From contig NZ_LQOM01000029.1 in assembly GCF_002101595.1 (NCBI RefSeq), positions 1 through 45,038 on the forward strand: a DNA stretch of 45,038 nt. The letters are read 5' to 3'. This document shows, in pieces, positions 14,301 to 21,549 of the stretch. Position numbers and translations under genes: made by a program. Numbering within the stretch: the first letter of the stretch is position 1; each line of letters starts with the position of its first letter. The stretch is from Mycobacterium celatum (lineage in GTDB: Bacteria > Actinomycetota > Actinomycetes > Mycobacteriales > Mycobacteriaceae). The notes beneath the pieces are model-generated. The model made no database searches. It was not told the origin of the DNA and saw only the letters and a program-made list of their open reading frames with translations.

Positions 14301-14481
14301 CGGCCACGACTTGACGAACGGCCTTGGCAAGCAGCTCGGGGTCGAGGACGCCCTCGATTCGCCCGAGCATGCCCAACTGCCACTTGGCGTCTAAGCTCCC
14401 CGTTTCCTGCGCAAGCCAAATGTCGAGCTGGCCCCGGGTGAGCGGCAATGCTCGGTCATCAAGTCCCACCGGGGCTTTCAC
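1..14481 (-). CDS. Non-ribosomal peptide synthetase, four modules visible, 3' end beyond window (Mps1-like)
   Basis: Cytosolic multimodular peptide synthetase; 4827 codons are open to the window edge with no stop. Modules read C-A-PCP-E, C-A-PCP, C-A-PCP-E, C-A(partial). Approximate residues: C1 10-410 (HHLVIDG near 140), A1 465-965, PCP1 around 998 (LGGDS), E1 1050-1490, C2 1515-1950, A2 1970-2455, PCP2 around 2485, C3 2545-3000, A3 3010-3500, PCP3 around 3532, E3 3590-4030, C4 4050-4485, A4 from 4500. The start is GTG at 14481: an in-frame TAA lies two codons upstream, and the GTG overlaps the TGA of the MbtH-like gene (GTGA), implying translational coupling. C1 ([13 protein letters not shown]) begins almost at the N-terminus, as in lipid-starting NRPSs. 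C2 and C4, after E domains, have the PLTPxQxGLLFHA form expected of D-amino-acid acceptors; C3 is the L-type ([10 protein letters not shown]). Mps1-like role is inferred from the locus; termination lies outside. Confidence 0.95.
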   Translation of the reverse strand, partial: MKAPVGLDDRALPLTRGQLDIWLAQETGSLDAKWQLGMLGRIEGVLDPELLAKAVRQVVAEAEPLRATFFEVDGHVFQKAVDYPDVELARYDLKGSHDPARDAYRLAYAIQRTLMPMTGPLFKFALFQTAVEEFYLFVCCHHLVIDGIGIGLISHRIATVYSAMASGTQVPPAFFGSLRNLVDCESNYEASADYLADKAYWTNNLPPENQPRYQLARAGGGRDAGESSAPVQLDPDVVAEITQLSRALGVRRAAVITAACALLVRGCDVEGSEVVFDFPVSRRVLPETTTVPGMLSGVVPLVLKASPWQAVAAFCEHVDARMREALEHQRFPVRVLENRSRPRGSQEPSNRVLLNFIPTTRLADFAGAAGSGAVTHSGFEDQLELWFIRAEDQLFLDTAGPGQLLADCDVHGLVGRLERVMLAMTADPARALSSIEVVDAGERARLHRWGNQAALTAPPTAPSSIPALFASQVARVPDAVAVTFEGLSMTYRQLDEASNRLAHLLTHHGVGPGQCVALLLPRSAEAVAAILAVLKTGAAYVPIDPAVPAARVEFVVGDAAPVAAITTARLADRLDGFDVHVIDVDDPAVSAQPTSALPVATADNVAYVIYTSGTTGVPKGVAVTHSNVTHLLESVDDDVERTAVWSQWHSLAFDVSVWEIFGALLSGGRLVVVPEVVARSPEDFHALLAAEQVSVLSQTPSAFYALQTADALAPELGRQLKLKTVVLAGEALEPQRLRTWSDNHPGLPRLINMYGTTETTVHASLREITPGDIDSPASPVGVPLAHLGFFVLDGWLRPVPAGVIGELYVAGAGLAYGYVRRAGLTSSRFVACPFGVPGQRMYRTGDLVRWDAAGQLSYLGRADEQVKIRGYRIELGEVQAALSALEGVDQAAVIAREDRPGDKRLVGYMTGTVDPVTARAALAERLPAYMVPAAIVALDVIPLTVNGKLDKRALPAPEYADADRYRAPANAIEELLAGIYAQVLGLERVGVDDSFFELGGDSILSMQVAARARAAGVLCRPRDVFVEQTVARLARVTRVADAAGGPVDEGIGQVLATPIMRWLAGVPGPVDQFNQTMLLQAPPGVSEADVVALLQALLDRHAMLRARVTGGGDGDWSLWVPEAGSMDARDCVHSVDVLSVQAVTAARSRLDPAAGVMLSALWVASAGQLALIIHHLAVDGVSWRILLEDLNTAWAQHRAGRPVALPTPETSFARWSLLLAEYARHPDALAQVEAWRQAATAPAVLPAVRPEVDTYERGGHLSTELDVETTRMLLADVPAAFHAGVHDILLIAFGLALTEFFHAGGAPIGIDVEGHGRHEELAPDVDLSRTVGWFTTKYPVSLNLTGLSWGQVVAGEAGLGTLVKDAKEQLRTLPNELTYGVLRYLNTEVDLAGSDPPIGFNYLGRLGLSAAEADDLWRISEEGVSLTGAASAVPMPLMHTVELNAAMVDTDSGPHLHADWIWASSVLDEAQIGELSRLWFEALAGICAHVRRGGGGLTPSDIAPARLSQHEIDELQRQYRIADVLPLTPMQQGLLFHASTAQGSDDVYAMQLEITLSGPLDQQRLRDAVHTLVTRHSNLAARFSQQFDEPVQLIPADPEMPWRYLELDADIDEQILQVRAAERAAVTALTDQPPFRAALLRTAENRHLFVLTYHHIALDGWSLPILLQEIFAGYHRQRLPPALPYRRFVTWLAERDVASAQALWRNVFAGFDTPTLVGPPDRLEPGPRAAATFRVPEPITRALAELARAHHTTVNTVLQGGWALLLTTLTGQHDVAFGIAVSGRPAEIAGADSMVGLFINTVPVRAQITSATTTADLLGQLQAAYNDTLEHQHLGLGDIHRVTGHDQLFDTLFVFENYPIDTGALSGADGLTITEFSNHEYNHYPLAVQALPGEQLSLRVEYDTEVFDPAGIQTLIERLQRTLVAMTVDPARRLSAMDVLDAGEHARLREWGNRTVLTRPAPAAASVPELFTEQVARTPQAVAVSYEGRSMTYRELDETSNRLAHLLADHGVGPGQYVALLFSRSAEAVVAILAVLKTGAAYLPIDPALPLARIRFMVADAAPIVTLSTTGLRSRLDGCDLRVIDIDDPALEAQPVTALPAPAPDDVAYLIYTSGTTGVPKGVAVTHHNVARLFDTVDADLQASGVWSQWHSYSFDVSVWEIFGALLHGGRLVVVPEPVAGSPDDLHALLIDERVDVLCQTPSAAGMLSPQGLESAALVVAGEACSPELVDRWASARMMINAYGPTETTVYAAISAPLTARSGVVPIGAPVAGAALFVLDGWLRPVPPGVVGELYVAGAGVGCGYVRRPGLTASRFVACPFDGFGERMYRTGDLVRWRTDGQLDYLGRADEQVKIRGYRIELGEVQAALNALDGVDQAVVIAREDRPGDKRLVGYITGTAGPAGVREKLAERLPTYMVPAAVVAIETLPLTVNGKLDKRALPAPDYNRGDYRAPANAVEEILAGIYARVLGLERVGRDDSFFELGGDSLSAMRLVAAINKSLRAGLAVRAVFDVPTVAQLAPHIGDGARRLEPLAAMPRPAVVPLSFAQSRLWVLDQVQGPSPAYNMTTALRLRGLLDVDALGDALRDGVRRHESLRTVFSAPEGIPQQVVLPVEKADFGWDVVDATGWPDSRLQEAIDETARHAFDLTAEIPLRAKLFRVAQDEHVLVAVLHHIAADGWSITPLVRDLGVAYASRRAGRVPEWAPLPVQYVDYTLWQRAQFGDLDDSGSPIAAQLAYWQDVLVGLPERLQLPTDRPYPPVADHRGASVAVEWPAELQQRVARVAREHNATSFMVVQAALVVLLAKLSANPDVAVGFPIAGRRDPALDELVGFFVNTLVLRIDMSEDRSVAELLVQVRQRALAAYEHQDVPFEVLVERLNPARSLSHHPLVQVALAWQNQPAQLTLADLEATPVPVETRSARMDLVFSLTERWTEAGAPAGIGGEVEFRTDVFDAASVETLAERLRRVLEAITADPGAMWSSMDLLDEREHARLDAVANLAVLTRPEPSAPSIPELFAARVAHAPEAVAIRCQGQSMTYRELDEASNRLAHMLVAEGAGSGQCVALLLSRSVEAVVAILAVLKTGAAYLPIDPTVPAVRIGFVVGDAAPVAAITTADLAERLDGFDMPVVDVDDPCIGAQPATALPAPAAADIAYLIYTSGTTGVPKGVAVTHRNVTRLLGSLDAGLPAAGVWSHAHSLAFDVSVWEIFGALLRGGRVVVAPEAVTGSPDELRALLIDEQVDVLTQTPSALQVLSPEDFESVALVTVGEACSAEVVDRWASGRLMVNAYGPTETTMCVAISAPLTPGSGAPPIGSPVPGAALFVLDSWLRLAPVGVVGELYVAGAGVSAGYAGRNALTASRFVACPFGVAGARMYRTGDLVRWRADGQLDYLGRVDEQVKIRGYRIELGEIQAVLIALDGVEQAVVIASEDRPGDKRLVGYITGTADPTDIRAQLSERLPAYMVPVAIMALDSWPLTPNGKLDTRALPAPEYTTGDPYRAPATMVEEVLAGIYAQVLGLERVGVDDSFFDLGGDSISAMQVVARARAAGLLFRPRDVFVEQTVAHLARVVDTAGAGGQVDEGVGEVSPTPIMRWLNSIDGPVDQFNQTVLIQAPPDACEADAVLLLQALLDRHAMLRARVDDGGWVLTVPEAGSVDARACLHTVDALSDEALIEARSRLNPAAGVMLSALWVASTSQLALIVHHLAVDGVSWRILLEDLNIAWAQHGSGQPVALSASGTSFARWAKLLSEHAHAPDVVAHAEVWKQVAATPAALPAVQPDVDTFASAGHLSVSLDAQTTAMLLGDVAAAFHAGVQDILLIAFGLALTEFLGTGAAPIGIDVEGHGRHEELAPDVDLSRTVGWFTTKYPVALKLGGLRWGQVIAGEAALGAVIKDAKEQLRALPDGLTYGALRYLNSDVDLAQPEPPIGFNYFGRLGAATGTGSRDVWRICQEGLLFAGSSAAIPMPMAHTVELNAGTVDTDAGPHLHADLAWAPSCFNETQASRLTRLWVDALSGICAHVRAGGGGLTPSDIAPARLSQPQIDELERHYPVVDVLPLTPLQQGLLFHARSGHDRDLYAVQLDMTLSGRLDHQRLRDAVHAVINRHPQLAARFCEQFDRPVQLIPANPEAPWRYVDLENDAAPDEQIDQLCAAERAAVCDLAHPPAFRVALIRTAPDRHRFVLTNHHIVLDGWSLPILLQEIFACYHGQRLPAAVPYRRFITWLAERDHEGARAAWQEVLAEFDAPTLVGQPQNAKPAQRGVLSYRLPENITGSLNELARAHHTTLNTVLQAGWAQLLTWLTGQHDVAFGTTVSGRPAEVPGADSMVGLLINTIPMRARITAETTTVELLDQLQRLHANTLEHQHLSLNEIHRVTGHDQLFDTLMVFENYPIETNAMSGVDGPAITGFTSRESTDYPLTMQAIPGHELGLRVEYDTEVFDPEYIESLVGRLERVLAAMTANPTRALSSMDLLDADEHARLDGWGNRAMLNRPTSGATVPALFAEQVTRTPDAVALSCQGRSLTYRELDEAANRLAHLLAERGVGPGERVALLFTRSAEAVVAILAVLKSGAAYLPIDAALPDARVEFMLTDAAPVAVITTAALAQRVAGYGVAVVDVDDPAVGGQPVTALPAPAPDDLAHIIYTSGTTGVPKGVAVTHHNVTRLFDSFDAGLQPHAGQVWTQCHSYAFDFSVWEIWGALFFGGRLVVVPDSVTRSAEDFHALLVTERVRVLTQTPSALSALSPQGLESAALVVGAEPCPTALVDRWAPGRVMLNVYGPTETTVFATASVPLAPGAGAPPIGSCVPGAALFVLDGWLRRVPVGVVGELY
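2390..6870 (-). other. NRPS module 3: C-A-PCP-E
   Basis: C ([17 protein letters not shown]), A ([18 protein letters not shown]), PCP (FFDLGGDS), E ([17 protein letters not shown]). By-eye code is D-V-W-S-V-V-A-M-C-K, the same ten residues as the first complete module of the other NRPS in this window, so both probably load the same amino acid; here it is epimerised. Confidence 0.78.
6905..9930 (-). other. NRPS module 2: C(D-acceptor type)-A-PCP
   Basis: The C domain starts with [15 protein letters not shown] and has HHIALDG; the A domain has SGTTGVPKG and NAYGPTETT; the PCP has FFELGGDS. By-eye specificity code is D-V-W-S-V-A-A-V-Y-K, which I cannot assign. No E domain follows, and the next C is the L-accepting type, so the residue probably stays L. 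Confidence 0.78.
9985..14460 (-). other. NRPS module 1: C(starter-like)-A-PCP-E
   Basis: Domains by core motifs: C with CHHLVIDG; A with [33 protein letters not shown] and NGKLD; PCP with ELGGDS; E with HHLAVDG and [10 protein letters not shown]. Specificity residues aligned by eye to GrsA read D-V-W-S-V-A-M-V-H-K. The M-V-H part resembles threonine-type codes but the whole does not match one I can name. The E domain implies a D residue is passed on. Confidence 0.8.
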
Positions 14482-14615
14482 CGCTTAATGTTTGAAGGCC
14501 CGTCCCCCCGCAAGGTCCCCCGCAGACTCTTCGGCGCGGTACCGGTCCAGTTCTCGCCGTGGTTGACCAAGACGAAAAAACCAACATGGTCGCCGTCATA
14601 CGGATTGGTGCTCAC
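14478..14615 (-). pseudogene. MbtH-like protein with internal deletion (45 aa)
   Basis: MbtH-family proteins (about 70 aa) bind NRPS adenylation domains and are often needed for their activity. This ORF begins GTG with GGGAGG three bases before it and encodes STNPYDGDHVGFFVLVN, the usual MbtH N-terminus, then jumps to ENWTGTAPKSLRGTL, which corresponds to the normal C-terminal ENWTDxRPKSLRxxL. About 30-35 central residues, including the conserved SLWP and PxGW segments, are absent, and the WTDxRP core is altered to WTGTAP. The frame is kept and the TGA overlaps the NRPS GTG start by GTGA, the arrangement expected for mbtH-mps1. It is probably a decayed remnant that may still couple translation; no second MbtH was found in the window, so one from elsewhere would have to serve. 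A sequence error is less likely because the frame is preserved. Confidence 0.85.
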
Positions 14616-14926
14616 AGTCCTCCCGACCACCTAGTTAGACGTCACGCTCAGTAGACATGCGTGGAACAGCGTTACAGACAGTAGTGGATACGGGGAGTAT
14701 CGGTCCGCGTTTCGATAAAATCGTCCAAAATCTTGGACCCCGACCCGTCACCCAGCTGCTCGTGCACGAGCAGGGCTGCGGCGGTCCTGAGCAGGGTAGC
14801 TAGCCCGCCGCGATGGCTGGCCCTTGTGCCATTTCGGTCTGCCGCTGTTCATCAAGCGGCGCTTCGGTAGGCACGCAAAGAATCTCCGTCACCTGTAAGA
14901 ACAAGTTCTAGTCCCGGGTCAGAAGG
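14616..14926. other. 311-bp intergenic region upstream of mbtH-like/NRPS
   Basis: No complete gene seen. It should hold the promoter of the MbtH-like/NRPS pair, as it follows the stop of the glycosyltransferase gene. A minus-strand frame at 14672-14848 reads plausibly protein-like (ending RIHYCL then TAA) but has no convincing start and could be a decayed gene tail. An AGAAC-AA-GTTCT palindrome lies near 14900. Confidence 0.5.
14897..14910. promoter_or_regulatory. KstR-box-like palindrome
   Basis: AAGAACAAGTTCTA contains AGAAC/GTTCT arms and fits the mycobacterial KstR consensus TnnAACnnGTTnnA except at its first base. It lies about 280 bp upstream of the MbtH-like start, just past the glycosyltransferase stop. 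Function is speculative. Confidence 0.25.
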
Positions 14927-16192
14927 TCATCGAGCGTTGCGGTGAGCGAAATCCTCGACCAGGTCGGCGGCCGCCACAACGCTCTCGGCCGCTTTGGTCA
15001 TTCGGGTGGCGATCTCGCGGGCCCGGCTGACGTAATCAGGAGCCAGGATCCGGCGCAGGTCGGCGACCAACGTTTTCTCGGTCGTGGCGGAAAAGCGTCG
15101 GGCCGTACCGACCTTCAGTTGTTTGACCCGGCTTCCCCACACCGTCTGATCGATGTCCGTCGCAAGAATCAGCGTGGGCACGCCGGCGCGCAATCCCGTG
15201 GCGGTCGTGCCGGTACCACCGTGATGCACGACGGCGCGGCAGGCCGGAAAGACGGCCGCGAGGTTCGCCGCGTTGACCAGCTTGACGTGCTCGAAATCGG
15301 GGAGGCCGCGAAAGTCGCTCCAGCCGGCGCACACCAACGCCCGCTCACCCAACTGCGCGCACACTGCGCTGATCATGCCGAGCGTCGCGGCGGGAGATTC
15401 GACCGGGACGCTGCCGAAGCCGAAGTAAATCGGCGGTGTCCCGGCCGCAATCCACGACGCGATTTCCTCATCGGCGTCGGTCGGCAACTCCATGGTCAGC
15501 GCGCCAACAAATGGCCGCCGGCCATCACGCTTCGCCCATTCGGTGGCCAGCCCCGGGAAGCAAATGTCGTCGTAGGCCTGGATTTCCAGCCATCCCCGTT
15601 CGGCGATCCGGCGCGGCACGGGACTTGTTGCCTTCGGCAGGCCCAGCGCGCGGCGCTGCGCATCCTCGACCTGCTTCGCCAAACGCCAAGAAAGCCACCA
15701 GAACACCCTCATTGCGGAACGGCCCAGCCACGACGGCACGAATCGCAAGAACTGGCCGCTGGCCCGCACCGGGAAAATATGCACGGTCGCCAGCGGAATG
15801 TCGTGATACTCCGCGACGTTGACGGCGGGCTGCTCGAAATTCAGGCCGGTGACAAGCAGATCGGCACCGTCCGCCAGCGACGTCAGCGTCGAACAGATGT
15901 CGTCCCAGCGCTCGATCACCGGCTCGGCGATTTCGCGCCGCAACCTGATCAGATCCCGGATCCGCCAGAAGTTGCGGAAAAAGTAGGTCCAGAAGCTGCG
16001 ATGCGCGTCCAGGATGGGTTGCACTTCGGGTCCGAAAGCGACGGCCGCAGGCCCGGCCGCCTCGGCGAAGCCGACCAAGTCGGGCGGCACGGCCATGCGC
16101 ACGTCATGTCCGCGGCGCACCAGCTCACGGCCGACGGCGACGCACGGTTCGACGTCGCCGCGACTTCCGTAGCTTGCCAGCGCAAATTTCAT
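14927..16192 (-). CDS. GPL-type glycosyltransferase 1 (GT1/UGT-like family)
   Basis: A 421-aa cytosolic nucleotide-sugar glycosyltransferase of the family that contains the GPL enzymes RtfA and Gtf; it should transfer a sugar to the lipopeptide or to a growing glycan. The N-terminus (MKFALASYGSRGDVEP) is the acceptor-side Rossmann start; the C-terminal VVHHGGTGTTATGLRAGVPT is the donor-binding motif. ATG start at 16192 overlaps the stop of the preceding glycosyltransferase gene (ATGA), so the two are translationally coupled. It is closely related to the products of 16189-17448 and 30549-31817, and is last in a leftward gene series before the MbtH-like/NRPS pair. Which sugar and acceptor it uses cannot be read from sequence. 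Confidence 0.92.
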   Translation of the reverse strand: MKFALASYGSRGDVEPCVAVGRELVRRGHDVRMAVPPDLVGFAEAAGPAAVAFGPEVQPILDAHRSFWTYFFRNFWRIRDLIRLRREIAEPVIERWDDICSTLTSLADGADLLVTGLNFEQPAVNVAEYHDIPLATVHIFPVRASGQFLRFVPSWLGRSAMRVFWWLSWRLAKQVEDAQRRALGLPKATSPVPRRIAERGWLEIQAYDDICFPGLATEWAKRDGRRPFVGALTMELPTDADEEIASWIAAGTPPIYFGFGSVPVESPAATLGMISAVCAQLGERALVCAGWSDFRGLPDFEHVKLVNAANLAAVFPACRAVVHHGGTGTTATGLRAGVPTLILATDIDQTVWGSRVKQLKVGTARRFSATTEKTLVADLRRILAPDYVSRAREIATRMTKAAESVVAAADLVEDFAHRNAR

Positions 16193-17448
16193 CGCGGATT
16201 CTGGCCCTTCACTTTCCGTGCGGCGAAGCTCTCGACAAGATCAGCGGTGGCCGCGATGCTTTGGTCAGCTTTGGTCATCCGAGTGGCGATCTCGCGGGCC
16301 CGGGCGACATATTGCAGGTCCAGGATCCGGCGCAGGTCTGCGACCAGCGAGCTCTGAGTAGTGCTCGAAAACCGCCGGGTGGTACCAACTTTCAGCCGCT
16401 TGACCACAGCGCCCCAAATCGTCTGGTCGCCCCACGTCGACAGGATCAACGTGGGCACTCCGGCCCGCAGGCCCGCGGCCGTGGTGCCGGTACCGCCGTG
16501 GTGCACGACTGCGCGGCAGGCGGGAAAGGCCGCCGCGTAGTTCATCTCGCCCACCACCTTGACGTGCTCGGCATCGGGCGCCTCGCTGAAGTCGGTCCCG
16601 CCGGCGCACACCAACGCCCGCTCACCCAACTGCGCACAGGCCGCACCGATCATGGTGATCGTCTCCGCCGGAGACTTGGCCGGCGTGCTGCCGAATCCGA
16701 AGAAAATCGGCGGCGTTCCTGCGGCGATCCACGACGCGACCTCGTCATCGGCATCCGTCGTCAACTCCAGCGTCAGCGTGCCGACAAAGGGCCGTCGGCC
16801 GCCGAATGCTGCCCACTCGGCCGCCAGAGCGGGAAAACAAACCTCGTCGTAAGCCTGGATCTCCAGCGCTTCCGCTTCGCCGATCCGCCGCGACGGCAAG
16901 CCCAGTTCACGGCGCTGCGTGTCCTCGAGCTTCTTCGTCAACGGCCGACCCAGCGCCTCGGACAACTTCATTGCGGAACGCGCCAACGGAGCCGGAATCG
17001 CAGCCAGCTGCCCATTGGGCCGCAACGGGAAGGCGTGCAGCGTGGCCAGCGGAATGCCGTAATACTCCGCGACGTTTGCAGCGGGCTCCTCACCGATCAC
17101 GCTGGTGAACACCAGGTCGGCCCCCTCCGCCGACGACCTCAACGTCGCGCTGGTCTGCTCCCAGCACTGGGCAAGCAGTTCCCGATCCTTGCGCCACAAC
17201 CTGCGCAGATCCCGGAGCCGCCACGGCTTACGGAACAAACACGTCAAGAAGGCACGGTGCAAGTCCTGCCACATCCGCGCATCCGGCCCGTACGCCACCG
17301 CCGCAATCCCGGCCGACTCCGCGAACCCAACCAGGTCCGGTGAAACGGCCAGTCGCACGTCGTGCCCGCGGCGCAGCAGCTCACGCGCCACGGCAACACC
17401 CGGCTCGACATCGCCGCGAGTTCCATAGAACGCCAGCGCAAACTTCAT
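16189..17448 (-). CDS. GPL-type glycosyltransferase 2
   Basis: A 419-aa paralogue of the neighbouring glycosyltransferase, starting MKFALAFYGTRGDVEPGVAV and carrying VVHHGGTGTTAAGLRAGVPT near its C-terminus. The ATG at 17448 is chosen over an upstream in-frame start because family members begin at MKF and because AAGGTG lies about 7 bases before it. The gene follows the sugar decarboxylase-like gene by 19 bp and overlaps the next glycosyltransferase by 4 bp. Its vicinity to UDP-sugar dehydrogenase and decarboxylase genes suggests, without proof, that one of the two transferases uses the uronic acid or pentose they make. Confidence 0.92.
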   Translation of the reverse strand: MKFALAFYGTRGDVEPGVAVARELLRRGHDVRLAVSPDLVGFAESAGIAAVAYGPDARMWQDLHRAFLTCLFRKPWRLRDLRRLWRKDRELLAQCWEQTSATLRSSAEGADLVFTSVIGEEPAANVAEYYGIPLATLHAFPLRPNGQLAAIPAPLARSAMKLSEALGRPLTKKLEDTQRRELGLPSRRIGEAEALEIQAYDEVCFPALAAEWAAFGGRRPFVGTLTLELTTDADDEVASWIAAGTPPIFFGFGSTPAKSPAETITMIGAACAQLGERALVCAGGTDFSEAPDAEHVKVVGEMNYAAAFPACRAVVHHGGTGTTAAGLRAGVPTLILSTWGDQTIWGAVVKRLKVGTTRRFSSTTQSSLVADLRRILDLQYVARAREIATRMTKADQSIAATADLVESFAARKVKGQNPR

Positions 17449-17467
17449 CGCGGGACACCTTAGCCTC

Positions 17468-18457
17468 TCACTCGGATTCATTGAGGTACCACGGGTTGGC
17501 CCGCGCCCAATCGACGGTGCGGCGGATCCCTTCTTCGAGATCGACCTCCAGGCGCCACCCCAACTCCCGCTGCGCCTTCGTCGAATCCGGGATACGACGA
17601 GGGATGTCCTCGTAGCGCGCGCCGTAATGTGCCGCAGTATCAAGAGCTTCGGCGCTGGACACCGCGTCGACGTTCGCGATTTTGATCGCCAATGCGACAG
17701 CGCCGCCCACCGTCGTCTCGGTCATACTGCCAATGTTGAACGCCTGGCCGATTGCCGTCTCGCTCTCGGACGCAAGCAAGGTGCCGGCGATCGCGTCGTC
17801 GACGTAGGTGAAGCACCGCGTCTGGTCGCCGGCGTCGTAGACCAGCGGTTGGCGCCCATTGAGAATCCGGTGAATGGTCCGGGAGATCACGAATATCGGC
17901 GCCTGCCGCGGGCCGTACACGTTGAAGTAGCGGACCACCGTCACCGGCAGTCCGTAGGTCGTGTGCATCGCGAAACCGAGATGCTCGGCCATCGCCTTGC
18001 TCGTGCTGTAACTCCACCGCGCCGTCCTCGTCGGACCGAGCACGCGGTCGTCGTCCTCGGCGAACGGTGGGTTGGGGTTCTTTCCGAACACCTCAGACGT
18101 GCTGGCCAACACCACGCGCGCCCCGCGGCGCTGACTCAGCTCGAGGACATTGCGAGTGCCGGTCACGTTGACGTCGATAACCCGCAGCGGGTCTTCGAGA
18201 TATTTTTCGACACCGACGACGGCAGCCAGGTGAAAGACGGTGTCGACGCCAGGTATCAGTGCTTTTTCCAGGGCGGACAGATCGGTGACGTCGCCCCGCA
18301 CGAACCGGAAGTTGGCATGGCGGTCGAAGTCGACAGCGCGGTCGCGGGTGTCCTTCGCAAGATCGAAAACCGTGACCGTGTCGCCGCGGCGCAGCAACGC
18401 GGAGACCAAGTGCGATCCGATGAAGCCGTAGCCGCCCGTCACGACGACGTTGGACAC
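17468..18457 (-). CDS. NAD-dependent sugar epimerase/decarboxylase, UDP-glucuronate decarboxylase-like
   Basis: A 329-aa extended short-chain dehydrogenase. Seen: Rossmann motif TGGYGFIGSHL at the N-terminus, T120-S121-E122 within STSEVFG, catalytic Y150 and K154 (YSTSK), and a late RRIPDSTKA. The S/E pair and the RRxPDxxKA arginine are features of UDP-xylose synthase and of the ArnA decarboxylase domain, where they serve decarboxylation of the 4-keto-uronic acid. Since the gene directly upstream encodes a UDP-sugar 6-dehydrogenase (TAGTG overlap), the likely route is UDP-Glc to UDP-GlcA to a UDP-pentose. A plain C4-epimerase (UDP-Glc/UDP-GlcA 4-epimerase) is the alternative. Start is GTG. 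Confidence 0.85.
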   Translation of the reverse strand: MSNVVVTGGYGFIGSHLVSALLRRGDTVTVFDLAKDTRDRAVDFDRHANFRFVRGDVTDLSALEKALIPGVDTVFHLAAVVGVEKYLEDPLRVIDVNVTGTRNVLELSQRRGARVVLASTSEVFGKNPNPPFAEDDDRVLGPTRTARWSYSTSKAMAEHLGFAMHTTYGLPVTVVRYFNVYGPRQAPIFVISRTIHRILNGRQPLVYDAGDQTRCFTYVDDAIAGTLLASESETAIGQAFNIGSMTETTVGGAVALAIKIANVDAVSSAEALDTAAHYGARYEDIPRRIPDSTKAQRELGWRLEVDLEEGIRRTVDWARANPWYLNESE

Positions 18458-19836
18458 TATCGCCCGATGCCCTTGTAGACGAAGCCGGCGGCGCGCACCG
18501 CTGCCGGGTCAAAGCTGTTGCGGCCGTCGAGAAACACGCAATTGGCCCCCGCCAGGCCCGCCAGCCGAATCAACGGGATCTGGTGAAAGTCTCGATGGCC
18601 CGCGAGGACCACCAATGCGTCGGCATGTTCGACCGCGGACTCGATGTCTGCGGTCAGGGGGATCGTCGTCACCGCGAGGGCCTCCTCGTCCGCCACCCAC
18701 GGGTCATGCACCGAAAGTTCGCAGCCGGTCTCCTCGAGCAAGGCGATGACGTGTTTGGTCGGCGTGAGACGGCAGTCGCCGGTGTTGTTCTTGAACGCGA
18801 TGCCCAGCACCGCAATCCTGCTCGTCTCGATCGCCTTTCCCTGATCGGCGAGGAGTTGCTTGAGCAGCTCGTAGGTGTAGGCGGGCATCGTGTCGTTGAC
18901 AGTCCTCGATGTCCGCGGAATCGCGAGGTCCAAGCCCACCGACTGTCCCAGGTGGTCGACGAACCACGGATCCTTCGTCAAGCAGTAGCCGCCGACGCCC
19001 ATGCTCGGCATCAGGATGTTCACATCGTGGCGGCCTTTCGGCATCGTGTTGGCCGCGTCGATGACTTGAAGGACGTCCATCCCGATCCGGTCGCATACCT
19101 TGGCCAGCTCGTTCGCCAGCGCGACGTTCAGGTCGATCCAGAGGTTGTCCGCCAGCTTGACCATCTCGGCGGTGCGTGGGTCGTCCACGACGACGGAGTC
19201 CACGCCCAGGGTGTGACGCCACAGTGTGGCGCATGCGCGCGCGCTGCGCTCGTCGATGGCGCCTACCACGATGGGGATCGACGTCAGTTCGTGGACGGCT
19301 CGGCCTTCGGCAAGCCGCTCAGGGCAAAATGCCAATCCGAAGTCGACCCCCGCGCGTAGTCCAGAGGTCTCTTCGAGGATCGGCTGAACGAGGTTCTGGG
19401 TGGTATCGGGTGGCACCGTGCTTTTGAGGATGACCAGGTGCCCGGCATGCAGATGCTCTCCCACGGACCGCGCCGCGGCCTTGATGTGGTCGACGACGGG
19501 TTCGAAGTCATCAAGCGGCGTACCGACGTTCACGATGACGAAGTCGTTGTTCGCCAGAACGCCGAAATCGGTTGTGGCGCGGAGCCTGCCGACTCGTACG
19601 CTGTTGGCGACGAGCTCATCGAGCCCCGGCTCGGGCACGGTGGTCTTGCCCAGGTTGATCTCGTCGACGACGCTCTGTCTGACATCGATTCCCGTGACGG
19701 GCCAACCGCGAGAAGCCAGTACGGCCCCGATCACCGTGCCGATGTAGCCGAAGCCGACAACGGCGATTCCCGACTGCTTGCCACGCACCAAGAGGTCGAT
19801 CTCAGCATCACTACGTCCGAATACGCCTTCAGGCAT
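18457..19836 (-). CDS. UDP-sugar 6-dehydrogenase (UDP-glucose/GDP-mannose dehydrogenase family)
   Basis: A 459-aa enzyme that oxidises the C6 alcohol of a nucleotide hexose to a carboxylate in two NAD-dependent steps. The N-terminal NAD domain has VVGFGYIGTVIG (residues about 26-37); the central domain has NELAKVCDRIG; the catalytic cysteine is C285 in GVGGYCLTKDP; the C-terminal domain has GIAFKNNTGDCR. The GGYC form resembles the WecC/UDP-HexNAc branch as well as UDP-glucose dehydrogenases, so the exact sugar is open. The ATG at 19836 leaves a short N-terminal extension before the NAD motif. Its stop overlaps the start of the decarboxylase-like gene by one base, which argues for a shared sugar pathway. 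Confidence 0.9.
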   Translation of the reverse strand: MPEGVFGRSDAEIDLLVRGKQSGIAVVGFGYIGTVIGAVLASRGWPVTGIDVRQSVVDEINLGKTTVPEPGLDELVANSVRVGRLRATTDFGVLANNDFVIVNVGTPLDDFEPVVDHIKAAARSVGEHLHAGHLVILKSTVPPDTTQNLVQPILEETSGLRAGVDFGLAFCPERLAEGRAVHELTSIPIVVGAIDERSARACATLWRHTLGVDSVVVDDPRTAEMVKLADNLWIDLNVALANELAKVCDRIGMDVLQVIDAANTMPKGRHDVNILMPSMGVGGYCLTKDPWFVDHLGQSVGLDLAIPRTSRTVNDTMPAYTYELLKQLLADQGKAIETSRIAVLGIAFKNNTGDCRLTPTKHVIALLEETGCELSVHDPWVADEEALAVTTIPLTADIESAVEHADALVVLAGHRDFHQIPLIRLAGLAGANCVFLDGRNSFDPAAVRAAGFVYKGIGR

Positions 19837-19942
19837 CGCCCGCCTAACTAGTCAGACCCCCGGGCAAACACTCTCATAGGGTGCCACGGCATGCCTTGGT
19901 CCTGCACGGGTATCAGCACGCGAGCCCTGCTCAAAATCCGGG

Positions 19943-21382
19943 CTAGCCGATCGGGGGTGACGCCGGCCCTGCCGGATGGTGGTGAAAACTCCGCGGAGCG
20001 TGGGTAACGCTTGTCTCGTCGGTTCGGCGTGGTGATTCCTTCGGCGATGTGTGGCCCGGGCGCTCTCCGATGTACCTTCCGGTGAGCTCGAAGTCTTTCA
20101 GAACACTCGAAAGCTCGTGCCGCAAGCTGTCATTCGAGTTGGGGCGTCCCGGCTGATACGCCATGACCGAGACAAAGACCTGCGAGCACGCTCTTCCCGA
20201 AGCCAAAGCCTGCAGCCCGCCCAACCGGTGCAGCATCGTTTCGGTGATGCCGCGGTAGGCGTTCTGCACGGCGGAGTAGTCGGCGTCCGTGCCATCTGGC
20301 CGGCCGACCGCCGCGTCGATCACGCCGAGGTTGGAGGAGATGACGCTTGTCGCGGTGCCGGCGACCTTCAGGAGCCGCTTGGGCAGCAGGGGAACGATCG
20401 CCAGCATTGCCCGCTGTTCGTCGGCCAATTCCCGGTAGCGAACCAGCGCTTGTTTGACTGCGTCCCGGATCTCGCGCAGGTCCGTCGTCGCTAGTGAAGG
20501 GTCGACCCTGATGTCGACATCGCTGTAGGCGTTGGCGCGAGTATCGCCGGCGGTGCGCTCGTTGACCGGCATCACCAAGGCGACCGAGCCGTCTGCGGTG
20601 ACCCGTCCCACCCGCTGGGCGAGACGGGCCGCGATTCCCGCCAGCAGCGTGTTGGCGGTTCCGCCGAGCGAATGTGCCCGGGCCTCCCACTCGCCGGCGT
20701 CGACGAAGATTGTTGCCGTCGGGAGCGTGATGGGTTCGTCGGCGCCGGCGGGCACCATGAGGGGCGTGGGAGCCGCCCGGGCGCCGGCTCCGCCACCGCG
20801 ACTGCGGCGGGCCACCCGCACCGCGGCGGCGACGGCGCGACCGATGGCGGGAGTGTCGCGCAGCGTTTGGCCGGCATCCTCGCGCACGGCCTGCCAGCGC
20901 CGCCGCGACCCGGGGGCAGGCCAACTGATCGGGTCGTCGCGGCCAAGGGCTGCATCCGCCAGCGCCTCACAGAGTCCGATGCCGTCGGTCAGACAATGCG
21001 AGACAATCAAGCTCACCCCGGCGCCGCCGTCGGTGAAAGGCAGCGCCGCAAGGCGCCATCCGGGTCCGTTCTCGCAATCCAGCGGGGTGTTGGCCTGCTC
21101 GCCCAGCCAGACGTCGAATTCGTCCCTCGGCCGCTGCGTCGCGGCGATCTCAAGGTCCGATGGGCGACCCGCTGCTACCCAGCGGTGACGGCCGAACGGC
21201 AACGGCGAGCGTTCGACGCCGCGGGACAACCGCCCCCGCGCGAGATGGTCATGGAACCGTCGCAGCCCGTCGACGTCGATCGGCCGGTTGTACGCCCACA
21301 CCCACTGCACCAAAGTGCTCACGCCGGTCGCTCGCCCGTAGTCAAACCAAACCTGGTCACGTGGGTCGAGGACGTTGCTCAT
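19943..21382 (-). CDS. PapA-like condensation-domain acyltransferase 1
   Basis: A 479-aa protein of the NRPS-condensation/PapA superfamily. The catalytic HxxxD lies in SHCLTDGIG (H129, D133), and the second half has the paired-domain features (MPVNERTAGDTRANAYS, SSNLG). Such enzymes transfer acyl groups from CoA to hydroxyls of cell-envelope lipids; here a sugar or peptide hydroxyl of the lipopeptide is the likely target. The last ~45 residues are a proline-, histidine- and serine-rich tail not seen in its paralogue at 34034-35440. ATG at 21382 sits 7 nt after a TAGGGT -10 box. It opens the leftward series of sugar and glycosyltransferase genes and is divergent from a Gap gene. A relic of a third copy lies at 26032-26160. 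Confidence 0.85.
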   Translation of the reverse strand: MSNVLDPRDQVWFDYGRATGVSTLVQWVWAYNRPIDVDGLRRFHDHLARGRLSRGVERSPLPFGRHRWVAAGRPSDLEIAATQRPRDEFDVWLGEQANTPLDCENGPGWRLAALPFTDGGAGVSLIVSHCLTDGIGLCEALADAALGRDDPISWPAPGSRRRWQAVREDAGQTLRDTPAIGRAVAAAVRVARRSRGGGAGARAAPTPLMVPAGADEPITLPTATIFVDAGEWEARAHSLGGTANTLLAGIAARLAQRVGRVTADGSVALVMPVNERTAGDTRANAYSDVDIRVDPSLATTDLREIRDAVKQALVRYRELADEQRAMLAIVPLLPKRLLKVAGTATSVISSNLGVIDAAVGRPDGTDADYSAVQNAYRGITETMLHRLGGLQALASGRACSQVFVSVMAYQPGRPNSNDSLRHELSSVLKDFELTGRYIGERPGHTSPKESPRRTDETSVTHAPRSFHHHPAGPASPPIG

Positions 21383-21389
21383 TTCGCGT

Positions 21390-21395
21390 ACCCTA
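21390..21395 (-). promoter_or_regulatory. -10 box for leaderless papA-like transcript
   Basis: TAGGGT on the minus strand, 7 nt before the ATG at 21382. The spacing predicts transcription starting at or next to the start codon, with no Shine-Dalgarno sequence visible. Confidence 0.5.
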
Positions 21396-21403
21396 CTGCG
21401 TCA

Positions 21404-21442
21404 CCGTATGATCGCGACCCGTTTGACCTCGGAATCATACGG
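21404..21442. promoter_or_regulatory. Operator-like inverted repeat between divergent genes
   Basis: CCGTATGAT (21404-21412) and ATCATACGG (21434-21442) are perfect 9-bp inverted arms separated by 21 bp. They bracket the expected -35 region of the leaderless papA-like promoter and lie upstream of the Gap gene promoter, so a regulator bound here could act on both. Confidence 0.5.
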
Positions 21443-21536
21443 AGGTCCAGGGTCGTCGCGGCCGAGACGACATTTGCGGTGAGCCATTGATATTGGAATC
21501 GAGCCAATAGCCGCGGACCACAGGGAACCCACAGGG

Positions 21537-21542
21537 TAGTGT
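21537..21542 (+). promoter_or_regulatory. -10 box for leaderless gap-like transcript
   Basis: TAGTGT followed by TCCGGCC and the ATG at 21550. The same TANNNT-7 nt-start arrangement, with nearly the same spacer, occurs before the second Gap gene. Confidence 0.5.
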
Positions 21543-21549
21543 TCCGGCC

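Noticed and set aside
1..14481. Repeated motifs resembling direct repeats or a CRISPR-like array
   Set aside because: The recurrences are homologous A, C, E and PCP core motifs spaced by whole modules, with no short regular repeat-spacer pattern.
14942..17343. Long plus-strand frames opposite the glycosyltransferases
   Set aside because: The minus strand encodes complete glycosyltransferases with donor-binding motifs and coupled starts; the plus-strand frames have no recognisable domain.
17449..17643. N-terminal extension of glycosyltransferase 2 to 17643
   Set aside because: It would overlap the 3' end of the decarboxylase-like gene, and paralogues start at MKF; AAGGTG lies before the ATG at 17448.
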